Source of the DNA: Balaenoptera acutorostrata
Taxonomy: Eukaryota; Chordata; Mammalia; Artiodactyla; Balaenopteridae
Direction: 5' to 3'
Assembly: GCF_949987535.1 (NCBI RefSeq)
Contig: NC_080066.1
Span: forward strand, 94,011,600 to 94,075,599
DNA length: 64,000 nucleotides
Numbering within the stretch: the first letter of the stretch is position 1; each line of letters begins with the position of its first letter. The translations under genes were made by a program, and so were the position numbers. Below, in pieces: positions 1 through 24,045 of this stretch. The notes beneath the pieces were generated by a model that ran no database searches, was not told where the DNA came from, and saw only the letters and a program-made list of their open reading frames with translations.

Positions 1-456
1 CTCATCTTCCCTTCGGCTCATGCCTGTCAACACGTTTGATTGGTTTTTCTGAATCACTTTTTTTTTTCGTTTGAACTTGTGAGAGAGACATAACAGGCCC
101 CCTGGGAAGCTCCCTGGGCTGTTGCCAAATTCTCTTGGTTCAGTAGCACTCTGGCTGCAAGTATCTTTGGGAACCAGTAGGCCTTTTAAGGTTGGCTTGT
201 TCCTGTTGGCTGGCTGACCATGAAGGCCACCGTGGCTGATCCAGGGACTCTGACCCCCCTTCCCCACTCTCACCAGAGAGGAGTCTGGATCCCAGTGTGG
301 GGTGAAAAGAGGGGGTTCCTCCTCAGTCCCCATCAGGCCTGGAGCTGAAGAGAAGGCCTGCAGCTGAATCCCACCTGAGCATGGAGGGCAGAGGCCTGGA
401 GGTGGAGGGCAAGCCCAGTATCCCACAGAGCCTCATCCCTGCCTGCTTCTCTCCAG
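1..456. other. EPB42 intron 3 (3' part), no exon seen
   Basis: No exon matching the N-terminal part of band 4.2 (human exons 1-3) is seen here, so these exons lie before the window. The stretch ends in the acceptor 'ctctccag' of exon 4. I recognise no repeat family in it. Confidence 0.7.
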
Positions 457-12356
<11,900 letters not shown>

Positions 12357-12603
12357 ACTTCCAGCTCCAGCATCACTCTCCCCAACCACCCCTTGAATCT
12401 ACAATCTAACACTGAACGTGCTGGGAAGAGAAACTCTGCTTATCAGACGAGTGGATCTCTGTTCAGGTTGAGCAGAAGAGTGACCCAGAACAAAACCAGA
12501 CTCCCAGAAATCAACAGAAAAGACATTCATTCATTTCTGTCACCCCAGCTCAAGGCACCCATGAAGACTAGTTGTCTTAGAACGCAAACTACTGGGCTTG
12601 AGG

Positions 12604-12609
12604 AATAAA
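12604..12609 (+). terminator. EPB42: EPB42 poly(A) signal
   Basis: AATAAA about 250 bases after the stop codon, followed by a T/G-rich stretch; the transcript probably ends near 12625-12635. Confidence 0.75.
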
Positions 12610-12634
12610 AAGGAGCCTTTGTAAAGGTACTCAG

Positions 12635-13290
12635 ATAAGTAAATTCAGATTTTTTGAGTCCAGGGTTCTTCATAACCATTTACTGTTCACTAATACATAC
12701 ATTAATTTATAAAGGAAAAGAACCTAACAAATCATTCTTGTATTTCTGATGAAATGGGACAATATTAGCTAAAAATATGATTTTTAGGTAATCCTAAGAT
12801 TACACTGACCAGTGCCATCCCTGACCATTATCCTTAAAGATCCAAAGATGACTGAAGAAAGTTATAAAACACACAGCATGAGACCTGAGCACAGAATGAT
12901 CTTCTAGATTCAGCTACAGATAAGTCCTTATTAAATATTATTAAATATTAAATATCCCACAATTAAGTTTGATGTTAATAACATAAATTTGATCCAGTAG
13001 AGAAATACACAATTATTAAGTATAAAGAAAATAGGACCTATTAAAAAAAAAAAAGAAAATAGGACCTATAAAGAAAGATAAAAGAACTGGACTCCTTTTG
13101 TACAAAGTTACAAGTTTTTTTGTTTGCTTACATTTTGTTGCTTTGATACTCTTTTTTAGTTCCTTTTCCTTGTAACACTTTTTAAAAGTACAGAATGGCA
13201 CTTTATAAAAGTAAATTAAAACTCTTAAAAAAATAAAATAAAAAACTCTTGACTCAAGGAATTTCGACCCCAAGTACACACTAGTCTCTC
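12635..13290. other. Intergenic A/T-rich spacer between convergent genes
   Basis: No coding sequence recognised. Contains short A-rich duplications (for example 'agaaaataggacctat' twice near 13026 and 13054). Confidence 0.6.
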
Positions 13291-13294
13291 AAAA

Positions 13295-13640
13295 GAATGG
13301 CTGCTGGACTTGGAGGGTACTATGCTAAGTGAAATAAGTCAGAGAACTATAAATACTGTATGATATCACTTATATGTGGAATCTAAAAAATACAACAAAC
13401 TAGTGAAGATAACAAAGAAGGGGTGGTGGGAATTAAAAAAAAGGACAGCTACTGTTGCTGATTATACCTAAAGAGACCATGGGGACATCAGAAGGGCAGA
13501 TGTGATGAAGTACATCTATACAAGACAAAGGACCAGCAATAGAAGTGTGGAGACCTGTAGTACATACATTAAGGCCTAAGTCAGGTCACCAGAATATACA
13601 TCACTGTATACCTTGCTTTCTAAGATATGACCTTCCAGGT
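13295..13640 (+). mobile_element. L1 LINE 3' end
   Basis: 'actatgctaagtgaaataag' then 'tgatatcacttatatgtgga' mark the end of L1 ORF2 and start of the 3' UTR. Truncated on both sides. Confidence 0.85.
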
Positions 13641-13904
13641 TTACGTTGCTTTCCAAGATGTGATCTTCCAGACTGATGCAAAAATATAATTAACTGGCGA
13701 TGGTTTTGCAAAAGGATTAACTGAAGAGGCCCTTAATATTATGTAAACTCTCTTATACATTTAAAATTTTTTGATTTGTAAAAATTTTGTACTTACATTT
13801 GGGGATACGTAATACAAAACAGAGAACAACAATACAAGTATGTATAAGGAAAACAACCCTGTTCGATAAGGTGAACAAACCTAACAACTGAGCTTGTTAA
13901 CCTA

Positions 13905-14292
13905 AAAAATAAAACAGCCAGTTATTTTACCAGCAAGATGGGTTTATTCAGGAATAACAAAGAACCGCAATTCGGGTCAAACAGGCTATAGTAAAAGCCA
14001 TAGGCAAGTCCCACAAACAGAGGAAAAAGGAGGAAGCCGGGAGTTGTTCTGAACAAAATTCCATGGAGGAAAGCAAGAGTTCAGGGGGATGAGGGGTTCT
14101 CACTGGCTTAGTAGCTGGGGTAGTCAGTTTCCCCTAGGAGAGGCAGTGTACATCATTCCTGTCCGTAACTGACAGTCCTTCCTGTTCGTAACTGACAGTC
14201 CTTCCTGACCTAGAGTGGTACTGCATGAGAGCTGCCCCGCCCCCGCCCCTTCTGGCCTCTCAACTCCATTTTAAAGAAGGTTTCCCTTTATT
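13905..14292 (-). mobile_element. Possible LTR fragment
   Basis: On the minus strand it reads a plausible LTR order: C-rich part, then a poly(A)-like motif (plus strand 'ggtttattcagg' near 13941). Holds a 23-bp tandem duplication at about 14158-14204 around 'cgtaactgacagtccttcct'. Family not recognised. Confidence 0.3.
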
Positions 14293-14586
14293 AATTTTCA
14301 CAAGCTCAATACCAATAGAGGCATGGAGTAAACTGGAATAATATTCAGAAGAACTTTCTGGTAAGAATAATTATATTCTATAACATGCGCAAGTACTAAG
14401 AGGGGTTCTGGAGACATCTACTCTAAAAAAAGTCAAGTCTTTTTCTTCTAAATATATTTCTGATCAGAATCAGATCTTTAGACCTAGACACCTAAACAAA
14501 AGCAATGTTGTTAGTCTCAACCCACATATTTCTGGTAGAAAAGACACTTTGGAAAGGTACTCATTTAACCACTAGCAGGTTAGCAT

Positions 14587-14634
14587 TTTATTGAGACTAT
14601 CAACATCTTTAGCAATGAAACGACACACTTTATT
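14587..14634 (-). terminator. CCNDBP1: CCNDBP1 poly(A) signals (two candidates)
   Basis: Minus-strand AATAAA at 14634-14629 and at 14592-14587, 297 and 339 bases after the stop codon. Either could be used; no A-rich genomic run follows. Confidence 0.6.
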
Positions 14635-14930
14635 GCAAATAGGGAATAAGGCAGATTCCCCAGGAATCTCTGAGAGGCAACTCAAGAATAAAAACTCATA
14701 CAATTATCTTTTATATCTGGCAGAGAAAAACATATCATACTCATATGGTTTATAAATAATTGCCAGTTTGGCCTAATCAACAAACTTTGGTAATAGTGTC
14801 TCTTGATAAGTATAGATAGGACCTCCCTTTCGGTCCAGAAAGTATCCTAGCCCCATTCTAAAAGCAGACATCAGAGCTTGGCTGCGACAGTAAGAAAGGG
14901 AGAGAGGAGAGTACAAATGAGCCTGAAAAT

Positions 14931-15045
14931 TCATGATTCAACTTCATGCTGAGTGAGCTCCTTGATTCTGTTCATGCAATGATCAACAGCATTAATAAGT
15001 AAAGGGATCCAACTATCTTCTGGCTGTGGGGTCACATGACTTGCT
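14931..15045 (-). CDS. CCNDBP1: CCNDBP1 exon 11 and stop codon
   Basis: 115 nt. Encodes KASHVTPQPEDSWIPLLINA and ends MNRIKELTQHEVES, TGA. The last residues differ from the human QSELEL tail. Acceptor cattcgcag. Confidence 0.96.
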
Positions 15046-18000
15046 CTGCGAATGGAATGGGAAAAAGAGAAGTTAAATTTATACTGTCAAGGAAAAACCT
15101 ACCCTCAAAAGGGAGCACAGGGAAAATTACAGTAAGAAAAGGCAAGTTTCTCTGCAGAAATTCAGCTGCTCCACAAGTAAAGTTGAAAGAAAACACTACA
15201 CTCAGCTTCTACTCCTCGAAATGGGGGTTTGGGAGTTCAGAATGGCTGTATAGGTTTATTCTCAAAAAGCTATTTGGGGATAAGTCTTCATACTCACTTT
15301 GTAATTTCAAGTGCCTTCTTTAAAACGGATACAAGTTTTGCACACTAGAAAAAAACAGAGAAGTTACTCACCCTGAGCCCTACCATAAAAAGGAAAGGAG
15401 GGAAAAAATAGGGGGTGGGGGGGGAAGGAGAGCTAAAATATTTTAATACTCAAGTAATAAAAAGTCATTTTTAAAAGTCATTAAGTATTATTATTTAATA
15501 CTCAAGTAATAAAAAGATCATTGGAGAAAACAGTGAAAAACAAAAATGTTGATTAGATTAGGGTGGTGGGATCATGGATTCTTCTCTATTTAGCAAAATC
15601 TTATTAATACTGTTGCTATAACATCTTTATAAGTTTTTCTATATTTAAAATATTTTTTTAATTAAAGAAAACAGAAAAAGGAAGAATATAACCTGAATTT
15701 GTCCCAACTGCTGATAGCTCAGGATATATATAGCAGAAACAAACTGGATTTTTTTTTTTTTTGGCTGCATTGGGTCTTCCTTGCTGTGCAGGCTTTCTTT
15801 AGTTGCGGTGAGCGGGGGCTACTCTTCATTGTGGTGCGCAGGCTTCTCATTGCATTGGTTTCTCTTGTTGTGGAGCATGGGCTCTAGGTGTGAGGGCTTC
15901 AGTAGTTGTGGCATGCGGGCTTCAGTAGTTGTGGCTCATGGGCTCTAGAGCACAGGCTCAGTAGTTGTGGCTCACGGGCTTAGTTGCTCCGCGGCATGTG
16001 GGATCTTCCCGGTCCAGGGCTCGAACCCATGTCCCCGGCATTGGGGATTCTTAACCACTGCGCCACCAGAGAAGCCCCTAGATTTTTTTTTTTTTTTAAT
16101 TTACTTACAGAATTTTAGGAATACCAATAACAAGATAACATGAGGATGTATGTATGTTACCAATACACTGTGCATTCCTTAAAATTTTATTTGGGGTAAC
16201 TGACAAGGCATATTGCTAAAGATGTTTATTTCTTACGAAGTCAACTTTTAAAAAAGTGTATGTGGAAAAAAAAAAAGTTAATGCCCAAAAGGATCCTATT
16301 GAACTCCAAGGTGTTTGCACATTGTGTAGATACATTTGATCACTCTAATTTCCACTACCTAATTTACCAAATATTATTAGGATTGATCTATCTGATGGTA
16401 AAATATAAGCCACTGGCAGTTTTACTTCTCTTTCCAATAAAATGAGACATAAGAACTTGAAGTTTATAAAAATAAGAGAATAGAACTCTAACACAGGACC
16501 CAGGTCTTGAAAGAATACAATAAAATCAGAATTTTATAAAGAGCTTAATCCTTGTGGTTAAATCACACAATGTGTTGATATTAAAACAGAGTAAGTTTCT
16601 GAAACACCTATTTTGGCCTATATAGGAAATTAGAAACTTGTGACTTCAGGTTGAAAGAATCCTAAGGCACTGTAGTAATTAAGACTTTCTTTTCAAAGCA
16701 GGATTTTCCAAGGTCTTTGGGTTTTTCTAAATGATTACCCAAGTGGTTATGGAAGAGAGTACTACCAGAGCTCGTGGCTATTAGAATTCAAATTCAGCTT
16801 GATAAAGATCAAGCACAAACACATCGTGACATTACTGTTGTACTTGCATCCAAGTGTAACAAATAAACATATGCCCTATAGCTTAAAGGAAATACTAGTG
16901 ATTACTGAAATTCTACCAGTTAGGTCTGTAGCTATTCCCTCAAAGCCGGTACTTACATTGATTCGCACAGTCAGATGGCACACAGGTGGGTATATGCTCA
17001 GAGCCAAATCATCCACACTTAAGGGGAGAAAGCAAAAATAACCATTAACAAAGAAGGAACAAAGCTCAGCTAGGTGGTCTCCAGTACACAACTAAGGATG
17101 TGACTAGTGAAAAAATGACTCCCAGAAATGCATATCGGTTCCTTAAATTGGGCAACCAATAAGTAACCAATTCAACTGGTATTTACAGAATACATACATA
17201 CCATGTTTCACTAGGAAGCTGGGGGGAAAACCTCCCTTGACCAGTAGGATGGGACATGATTAATTCAGTTAAAAATGTGAGGACCTGAAACCATAAATAA
17301 CTAACACAGGCAGGGTTCATCCCTGAATGCCACTAAAGTGGGCACCACTTTAACCAAGCAATCAAGTTATTACTATACCACCAATAATGGGACAAACTAA
17401 CACCATGTGCCTCCCCGATATATGATATGATGCAATGAAAAGCACAGAACACTCAACTATGTGACATTCTTGACAAAAAGTGTTTAACTTGAATATAATT
17501 ATGAGAAAACAATCACATAAATCCAGATTGTTGGATATTCTACAAGGCAACTGACCTGGATTCTTTAAAAAAGTCAATGTCAAAAAAATAAATTAAAAAA
17601 AAATAGTCAATGTCAAAAGAAGCTAAAAAGGACAGGGACTGTTCTAGTTGCAAGACACCAAAGAGAAGACAACCAAATGTGGTATGACACCTTGATGGAA
17701 CCCTGAATTAAAAAAAAAAAGCTATAAAAGACATTGTAGAGACAACTGGGGAAATCTGAATATTAGATAACATTATCATAGTCGATGTACATTTCTTAAA
17801 CGTAATACTAAGAATAAGAGTAAGAATGTTTGTTCTTAGGAGATACACGCTGAAATATTTAGGGGTGAAATGTCATTAACGTCTGCAACTTACTCCCAAA
17901 TGGTTCAGGGATAAAAATGGCACATCTACTTCAATTTTTTAAAAGCTACCTCTAATTATAGAGAAATAAACCAATACAGAAAAAATTGTGAACAATAGGT

Positions 18001-21000
18001 GAATCTAGATGGAGGCATAGGTACTCACTGCCAATACTTTTTCAACCTTCCTGTAGGTTTGAAAATTTTCAAAATAAAAAGGTGGGGAAAAACCTTGGGT
18101 TGACGGCACAAGTTGAGATCAGAATGCTGCTGCTCAGATGTTTTGAGTGGAGATCACGCTTACCTAGGGCTGATCTCATCAGAAATGTCCACGATGTCAT
18201 CCAGCTGGGCCACCTGATCCTTCTTCCCATTCTCTGCCACTGAGAGCCGGATTTTCTTCAGGCAGGCTTTGGATGCTCTCACCAGTGCAAGGCACGGGAT
18301 TATGAGCTCCTGATCTTCCTCTGACCAATACGAGTCCCGATTGCTTGGACATCCCAATATATCCTCCTCATCACCGTGGTTGTCAGAGTTGTCCTCCTCA
18401 ATGTCACTCAAGAGGCCATAGTAAGGGTCACATTCTTCCACAGCCTAAGACACACCATGATACATGTGAATGCCAAAAAAATAAAAAGGTGTTGTACTTT
18501 CAGCATCATGTCTGAGTTGTCCCCAAACTTTAGTCAGCTACTTCCCTAATGGCTACAGAGTTGAATCACTTCATAAACCCTCTTCTGACTCTCCTAGTGC
18601 AGCAATGGAACAGAGGGGAGTGGTACTAAATCACACACCAGCATGGGGTGGGAGATAGGAGATGGAGGACAGGAGTGAGGATGGGACCTATTTGGTCGAC
18701 GCTCAGCACATCTTCTCTCTTTATAACCGATCCTCATCTACTAGACACAGAGTTGCCTTCTGATGACCATCAAAGACAGAGGTCCCCTCACCTGCTCCAT
18801 TTCCTCATGTGCGTCCTTCACAAGATCCACACTCTTTGTCAGCACTGAAAGGGCTGCAGCTTTGTTATCTATGAGTGAAGAATTGGAAGTACTACAATTA
18901 GAGGAGAAACCCAACAATTCTCTTAAGTCTGAAAAAAGCAACAATGTTCCCATTTGAAGGGAGTGCCAAGGACAGTCAACAAGGGCAGGAGTTTAATGTA
19001 AAATTCTTCTCACATACATCCTCTGGGTACCCAGATGGGGACTGAAAAGCTTTTTGTCATTCACCACAGGAAGAAATAAAATGGTCATGTGATGTTTCTC
19101 ATCATGGTCCTCTTGGATGACCACAGCTTTTGGCCCAGCAGGCTCTACCTCATAACTGCTTCAGTGTCCTCAAAATACTGCCCCTGGGGCAGGACCAGAA
19201 GAGAAAACCACATCTTTCAACAAGAGACAGAGCCACAGCCAGAGAGTGTTTGAATTTAGAAGTTATGAGAACTAAAAAGACTGGCAAAAAGTATTAATAC
19301 CTATCTTTTCATGTTGGTGATAAACCAGATCTACTTCACTAAGCTCTTTATATAAGTAAAAATACATATATACTACAAAACTGGCAGCTAGATACGAGAG
19401 GTCTGTCTGCTTTGGCCAGCAGAGTCAATGTCCACTTCGCACTCTCACCCACCTCTCGGGATCCGAGGCACCTGCTGGCACGCCTCCCAGACACTGTTGT
19501 AGGAAATAAGGTTCTCCGGGCTACGGAAAGGAATCAATAAGGATGTATCAATAACCTAGGTTCCTGTTTCCTAAAAGGTCCTTCCTGCTGGTCATTATTC
19601 TCAGTTATCAGTAACTTTGCTGTTAAAATGAGTTTTTTCCCCCTCCCAGAAGCAAGGAACCCCATTAACCGATAACCCCAACTGTGGCATCACTACCTCT
19701 GAGTTGGAGTGATGTAAAGCACTTCCACAAGCTGAGCCATGCCATCCACGATGTCCAGAGTGGCGCTCCGTACCAGCTTTCGCAGGGTGATTCCTGTAGC
19801 CAAACCCAAAGACTAAGCAGCCTGGTCGTCTTTCCAGAAATCACCATCTGCTTTCCTGAGAGTCTAAGCCCTACAGAATTTGAGGTAATGTGCATCCACA
19901 TGCTTTAACTGGAGTGCCAACACAAAACTCAGGTCTTATTTATATCCCCGTGTCATTTTCTTGCTCCTCCCACCATTCCTTAGTGGTATTTTCCAAAAGA
20001 GATCTGGAACAAAATCTTTCCATGACAGCATGTATTCATTCATTAAAAACAGTGGCTTCTTGGGACTTCCCTGGTGGCGCAGTGGTTAAGAATCCGCCTG
20101 CCAGTGCAGGGGACACAGGTTCGAGCCCTGGTCCGGGAAGATCCCACATGCCGCGGAGCAACTAAGCCTGTGTGCCACAACTACTGAGCCTACACTCTAG
20201 AACCCACGAGCCACAGCTACTGAAGCCCGCACGCCTAGAGCCTGTGCTTCACAACAAGAGAAGCCACCGCAATGAGAAGCCCGCACACTGCAACGAAGAG
20301 TGGGCCCTGCTCACTGCAGGTAGAGAAAGCCCATGCTCAGCAACGAAGACCCAGTGCAGCCAAAAATAAATAAATAAAATAAATTTATTAAAAAAAAAAA
20401 AAAAGAGTCAGGCAAGGCAGGGGAGATGGGAACACAGCATCTGAACCTTGGCACAAAGACTTACTTATGGAGGTCACATATATTACATAACTACCTTTGA
20501 CTGCACTTTATGGGAGAAAGTTACATTACATGCTCAAAATGAGGAAAAGGTAAAAGTTTCAGGACAGAAGCTGTCATAGTAGCAAAGACCTATCCCATAA
20601 ACTGAATGCTTATGTGTATGGAGTGGCTTACCCTGATCCTTGGGAAGCGAATAGTATACTGCAATAATTGCCCTGATGGCAGCATGGACTTGTTCAGAGA
20701 ACTTCTGGGTTTCCTATGAGGTGATAAGCCAATTTCAGAAGGCAAAAAGGAAATGGATTAGATCAATGTGCTCAACCCATCTACTGTGGAAGACAGCAGA
20801 CATCTGTACAGCATCATCAAACATTTTCTTAAGTCCTATTATGAGTTAGGCCCTGTGCTATTCTCATAACATACCAGAGAGGAGTTAGCTGGATACCAGA
20901 TACTGAGCAGACAACTGGTTAAGACATGAAGAAACAGCAGGAAAAACTTAGTCCTGATACTCTATATCCCAAGATATTTGTGACCTGTTTTGAGGTATTC

Positions 21001-24000
21001 ACCATATCTTAGACCAGGAGTTGGCAAACTAGGGCCCAAGGGCCCAATCAGGCCCAATGCCAGGTTTTGTAAATAAAGTGTTACTGGGACACAGTCACAC
21101 TTTTTTTTTTTTTTTTTTTTTGTGGCTATGTTGGGTCTTCGTTGCTGCACGCGCGTTTTCTCGGGCTTCTCATTGCAGTGGCTTCTCTTGTTGCGGAGCA
21201 CGGGCTCTAGGTGCGCAGGCTTCAGTAGTTGTGGCACACGGGCTTCAGTAGTTGTGCCTCGCTGGCTCTAGAGCGCAGGCTCAGTAGTTGTGGCACATGG
21301 GCTTAGTTGCTCCATGGCATGTGGGATCTTCCCGGACCCGGGCTCGAACCTGTGTTCCCTGCATTGGCAGGCGGATTCTTAACGACTGAGCCACCAGGGA
21401 AGTCCCAACAGCCACACTCTTGCGTTTACATATTGTCTACAGTTGTATTCACACTACAGGGGCAGAGTTGAGTAGTTGGTCTGCAAAGCCTAAAATGTTT
21501 ACTATCTGGCCCTTTACAGAAAAAGTTTGCCAACTCTATCTTAGACCATTAACCAGTTGTCTGTCTCTCTGCCTCTGTGTCTGTCTCTGTCTCTAACAGA
21601 ATCTCAATATATCTAAAGGTAATTAGCATGGACTCTACAATGCTCAATGTTGACTATTTTCCTTCGAAGCAGTCACTGGTTTTCTCTTACCTTCTCTGTC
21701 CTCACTTCTCTGCTAAATTCTAAGCCAGCCAATTTGACATTGTTTCAACATTCAAACATATAATACCATAAAAAGTACCAGGCAATAAGAATTGGAATTA
21801 AAATAAAACAAAACAAAAAAACCCCCAAACATTCTTTAATAGAACTAATGTGCTGAGATCCTAAGAAAGCAATTGTGATTCAAATATATATAATTCAAAT
21901 AAAACCATATTCTAACTTTTCATCAATGAGTAAAAAACCACTGTCCTGAGCATGTACAGAAAAATAGTTCTATTCTTGCTCCTCATGGTATCTTACTAGC
22001 TGTGAATTTTAGCCACAAGTCCTAAGTGTATTTGGAAGAAAGGAGTCAGCACATAAGAAAAATAAGGTAACATTACTACTCTCTTTGAAATAAAGATTGA
22101 CTTTCTTCAACAAACTTTTAAAGTACTTTCATACAATTCTGTCGTTTCCTCATCTCCAATCTCTGAGGTATGTAAGTGGAAAGAGTTTATTACTGTAGGT
22201 GCAGCAAGAGAAGATTTTTTCATTTCAAAACATCTAGATATATAATTGAGAAAGAGAATGAGAGTATTGACTACGAAAATAAAATAAGGCAATGAATACG
22301 CCATTTTAAAACAAACTTACTCCCAAATTAAGTATACCTAGCTCTAGAAAAACTGAGCATAGAGCATACCTGGCCACAGCCAACAATATTTACTTTCAAG
22401 TATTTTATAATAAAGTTTTATAATAAAGCACAAATTCTTTGTTCTAGCAATTCCATTTCTGGGAATTTTTACCGATATATAGATATACACAAAGACTGTA
22501 TTAGGCAATCTACCACAGCACTGTTTATAATAGTTACAAACTGGAAACAACTTAAATGTCCTCACAGTACTGGTTAAATAAATTATGGTTATATCCACTC
22601 TGTTGAATACCATGCTGCCATTACAAAGAACTGAGCAACTTTATATGTGCTCCCAAAAGTCAATTTGCAAGCTATGTTGTTAGTTTTTTTAAAAAAGGTC
22701 CAGAAAAGTGTTTATGGTATCCTATCATTTGTGTAAAAAGAAGCAGGTATATATACATAAGTGTGTATATGCATAGCATATATATGGAATAATACAAAAG
22801 GAACAAGGGACAGGAGATATAAACTTTTTAGCACATTTAACTTTGATATCTTTTGAATTTTATACTGTCTACATTATTACTAATATAAAAGATAATTCAA
22901 TATAGAAGAGTATTATGTAGTATAACAAAAAAGGTGTAGCTTAGACATTAGATAGAACCTAATTTAAATCATAGCTCCACTACTTACCCACCTTAACCTG
23001 AGCGTCTGAGCCTGCTTACTCATCTGTCAGATGGGGATCATGTATGTGAAAACACCTAGCAAATAGCAAGTGCTTTTTTAAAAAAATTACCAGAAGGGAA
23101 ATAACCAGGATGAACTTCAGAATGAACCAATATTTAGAAGAGCTGCCCACCCCATGACAGCTACTGCATTTGGCAATTTGATCTTCAGAACAATCCTGTA
23201 ACGTGAGAACCACCATCTTACTTGACAGATGAGGAAATTAAATCCCCAGCTTTGAGTGTAAAACGTGGAAAGAAAATGAGAGGATTCCTAAGGAATAACG
23301 AGGCATCACAAGAACTGTAGGAAAGTGAAGCCCACCTGTGGTGATGGCAGTGGAAGTCGAGAGAAGACTTCGGTCAGAGTCGTGGCTGCCCTTGACACTG
23401 CCATAGCTGCCTCACCTGGGGGGTGACAGAGGAGGTGGCGGGAGCCAATATGTTAGTGCCAAAAGGATAAGGCTCCAGCGGCTGCATGGACTTTGAAGAT
23501 AATGCGTTCCCTCTCCACCCTTGCCGGCTGAGACGTCGCAAAAAAGCAACCCAAAATCAGTGTTTTCTATCTCAGTCTCAGAGGTGCCGAGGATGGGTAA
23601 GGCGAGGTATCCCCACAGACAGGATGGGGCGGGGGAAAGCAGGAAGGAAAGGGGTAGGGACGCTGCAAGAGATGAGAGATGGCAGCCTGCAACAGGAGAG
23701 GCACTCACGGAGTCTCCTCCAAAAGGTTTCCCGATCAAACTCCTTGGTGGTCTCCCGGGCTTCGCCGACTAGTGGGCGCGGCGTGCGGGCCGGGCGGCCG
23801 CAAAAGAAAGAGCACAGGTAAGCGGAGCCACCTCCAGACCCCACCTCCTCCGCCCGGACCCCGCGGCCGCCACGGCCTCGCCCCTTCCCACCCAAGCCCG
23901 CCCCGGCCGTCGCCCGTCCCCAATACGTCAGCTCACCCCGCACTCCAGGAAGGAGGAACCGCAGCTCCCCTGCCAGGTGCCGGAGCTGCTCCAAAGGCGG

Positions 24001-24045
24001 AGGCAGGGTGGAGTTTGCGGCTGCAGGTGCAGCTGCGCTCGCCAT
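14931..24045 (-). CDS. CCNDBP1: Cyclin D1-binding protein 1 (GCIP), complete
   Basis: CCNDBP1 is a helix-loop-helix type protein without a basic DNA-binding region. In the known family it binds cyclin D1 and Grap2 and represses E2F-linked transcription. Exons on the minus strand: 24045-23937, 23768-23709, 23415-23336, 20713-20632, 19793-19697, 19520-19453, 18868-18792, 18444-18164, 17017-16957, 15344-15298, 15045-14931. They sum to 1077 nt, 358 codons plus TGA, all in frame with GT-AG borders. The human protein has 360 residues; exon 6 here is two codons shorter. An acidic segment lies at about residues 192-226 (exon 8), after the helical N-terminal half. The start is the first ATG in a GC-rich leader and gives the family N-terminus MASAAAPAAA. 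Confidence 0.97.
15298..15344 (-). CDS. CCNDBP1: CCNDBP1 exon 10
   Basis: 47 nt small exon: CAKLVSVLKKALEIT plus the first two bases of Lys. Acceptor ttttctag, donor gtgagt. Confidence 0.95.
15442..15516 (+). repeat. 23-bp direct repeat, 52-bp period
   Basis: 'tttaatactcaagtaataaa' and the following 'aag' occur at 15442-15464 and again at 15494-15516. Lies in intron 9, about 100 bases upstream of the exon 10 acceptor in transcript sense. Confidence 0.85.
15749..16079 (-). mobile_element. CHR SINE (full length) in CCNDBP1 intron 9
   Basis: T-run at 15749, then the reverse of the CHR body, ending with 'cgccaccagagaagcccct' (the tRNA-like head read backward). Confidence 0.93.
16957..17017 (-). 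CDS. CCNDBP1: CCNDBP1 exon 9
   Basis: 61 nt: SVDDLALSIYPPVCHLTVR and IN. Acceptor ccccttaag, donor gtaagt. Confidence 0.96.
18000..18090 (+). mobile_element. L1-like LINE 3' tail
   Basis: 'ttgaaaattttcaaaataaa' after a typical 3' UTR stretch; short and diverged. Antisense to CCNDBP1. Confidence 0.5.
18164..18444 (-). CDS. CCNDBP1: CCNDBP1 exon 8 (acidic exon)
   Basis: 281 nt, the largest exon. Begins AVEECDPYYGLLSDIEED, continues with an Asp/Glu/Asn-rich stretch, then CLALVRASKACLKKIRLSVA and QLDDIVDISDEISP. Acceptor gtgtcttag, donor gtaagc. Confidence 0.97.
18792..18868 (-). CDS. CCNDBP1: CCNDBP1 exon 7
   Basis: 77 nt: DNKAAALSVLTKSVDLVKD then AHEEMEQ. Acceptor ttcactcatag, donor gtgagg. 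Confidence 0.96.
19453..19520 (-). CDS. CCNDBP1: CCNDBP1 exon 6 (two codons shorter than human)
   Basis: 68 nt: SPENLISYNSVWEACQQVP then RIPR. Human reads SPENNDLISYNS, so two residues are missing here without a frame change. Acceptor ttccgtag, donor gtgggt. Confidence 0.95.
19697..19793 (-). CDS. CCNDBP1: CCNDBP1 exon 5
   Basis: 97 nt: GITLRKLVRSATLDIVDGMA then QLVEVLYITPTQ. Acceptor tggctacag, donor gtagtg. Confidence 0.96.
20062..20404 (+). mobile_element. CHR SINE (full length) in CCNDBP1 intron 4
   Basis: Starts 'gggacttccctggtggcgca', keeps the 'cgcagtggttaagaatccg' A-box region and the B-box 'ggttcgagccc', and ends in AAATA repeats and an A-run. Confidence 0.95.
20632..20713 (-). CDS. 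CCNDBP1: CCNDBP1 exon 4
   Basis: 82 nt: ETQKFSEQVHAAIRAIIAVY then YSLPKDQ. Acceptor cctcatag, donor gtaagc. Confidence 0.96.
21015..21538 (+). mobile_element. hAT-Charlie-type DNA transposon with nested SINE
   Basis: Element runs from 'caggagttggcaaact' to 'agtttgccaactcta', imperfect inverted ends, flanked by a perfect 8-bp target duplication 'tcttagac' (21007-21014 and 21539-21546). A CHR SINE at 21102-21406 interrupts it. Confidence 0.88.
21102..21406 (-). mobile_element. CHR SINE nested in the hAT element
   Basis: T-run, reverse CHR body, head 'ccaccagggaagtccc'. Flanked by near-identical 'acagtcacac' and 'acagccacac' (target duplication with one change). Confidence 0.93.
22380..22900 (+). 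mobile_element. L1 LINE fragment (old)
   Basis: 'agcaattccatttctgggaa' and 'actgtttataatagttacaa' followed by 'ctggaaacaactt' are the old L1M 3' pattern. In CCNDBP1 intron 3, antisense to the gene. Confidence 0.75.
22925..23060 (+). mobile_element. MIR SINE, partial
   Basis: 'atcatagctccactacttac' followed by 'gcttactcatctgtcagatg' and 'gggatcatg': the 3' half of a MIR. Confidence 0.65.
23336..23415 (-). CDS. CCNDBP1: CCNDBP1 exon 3
   Basis: 80 nt: REAAMAVSRAATTLTEVFSR then LPLPSPQ. Acceptor cacccccag, donor gtgggc. Confidence 0.96.
23709..23768 (-). CDS. CCNDBP1: CCNDBP1 exon 2
   Basis: 60 nt: VGEARETTKEFDRETFWRRL. Acceptor gcccactag, donor gtgagt. The intron to exon 1 is only 168 bases and very GC-rich. 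Confidence 0.96.
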
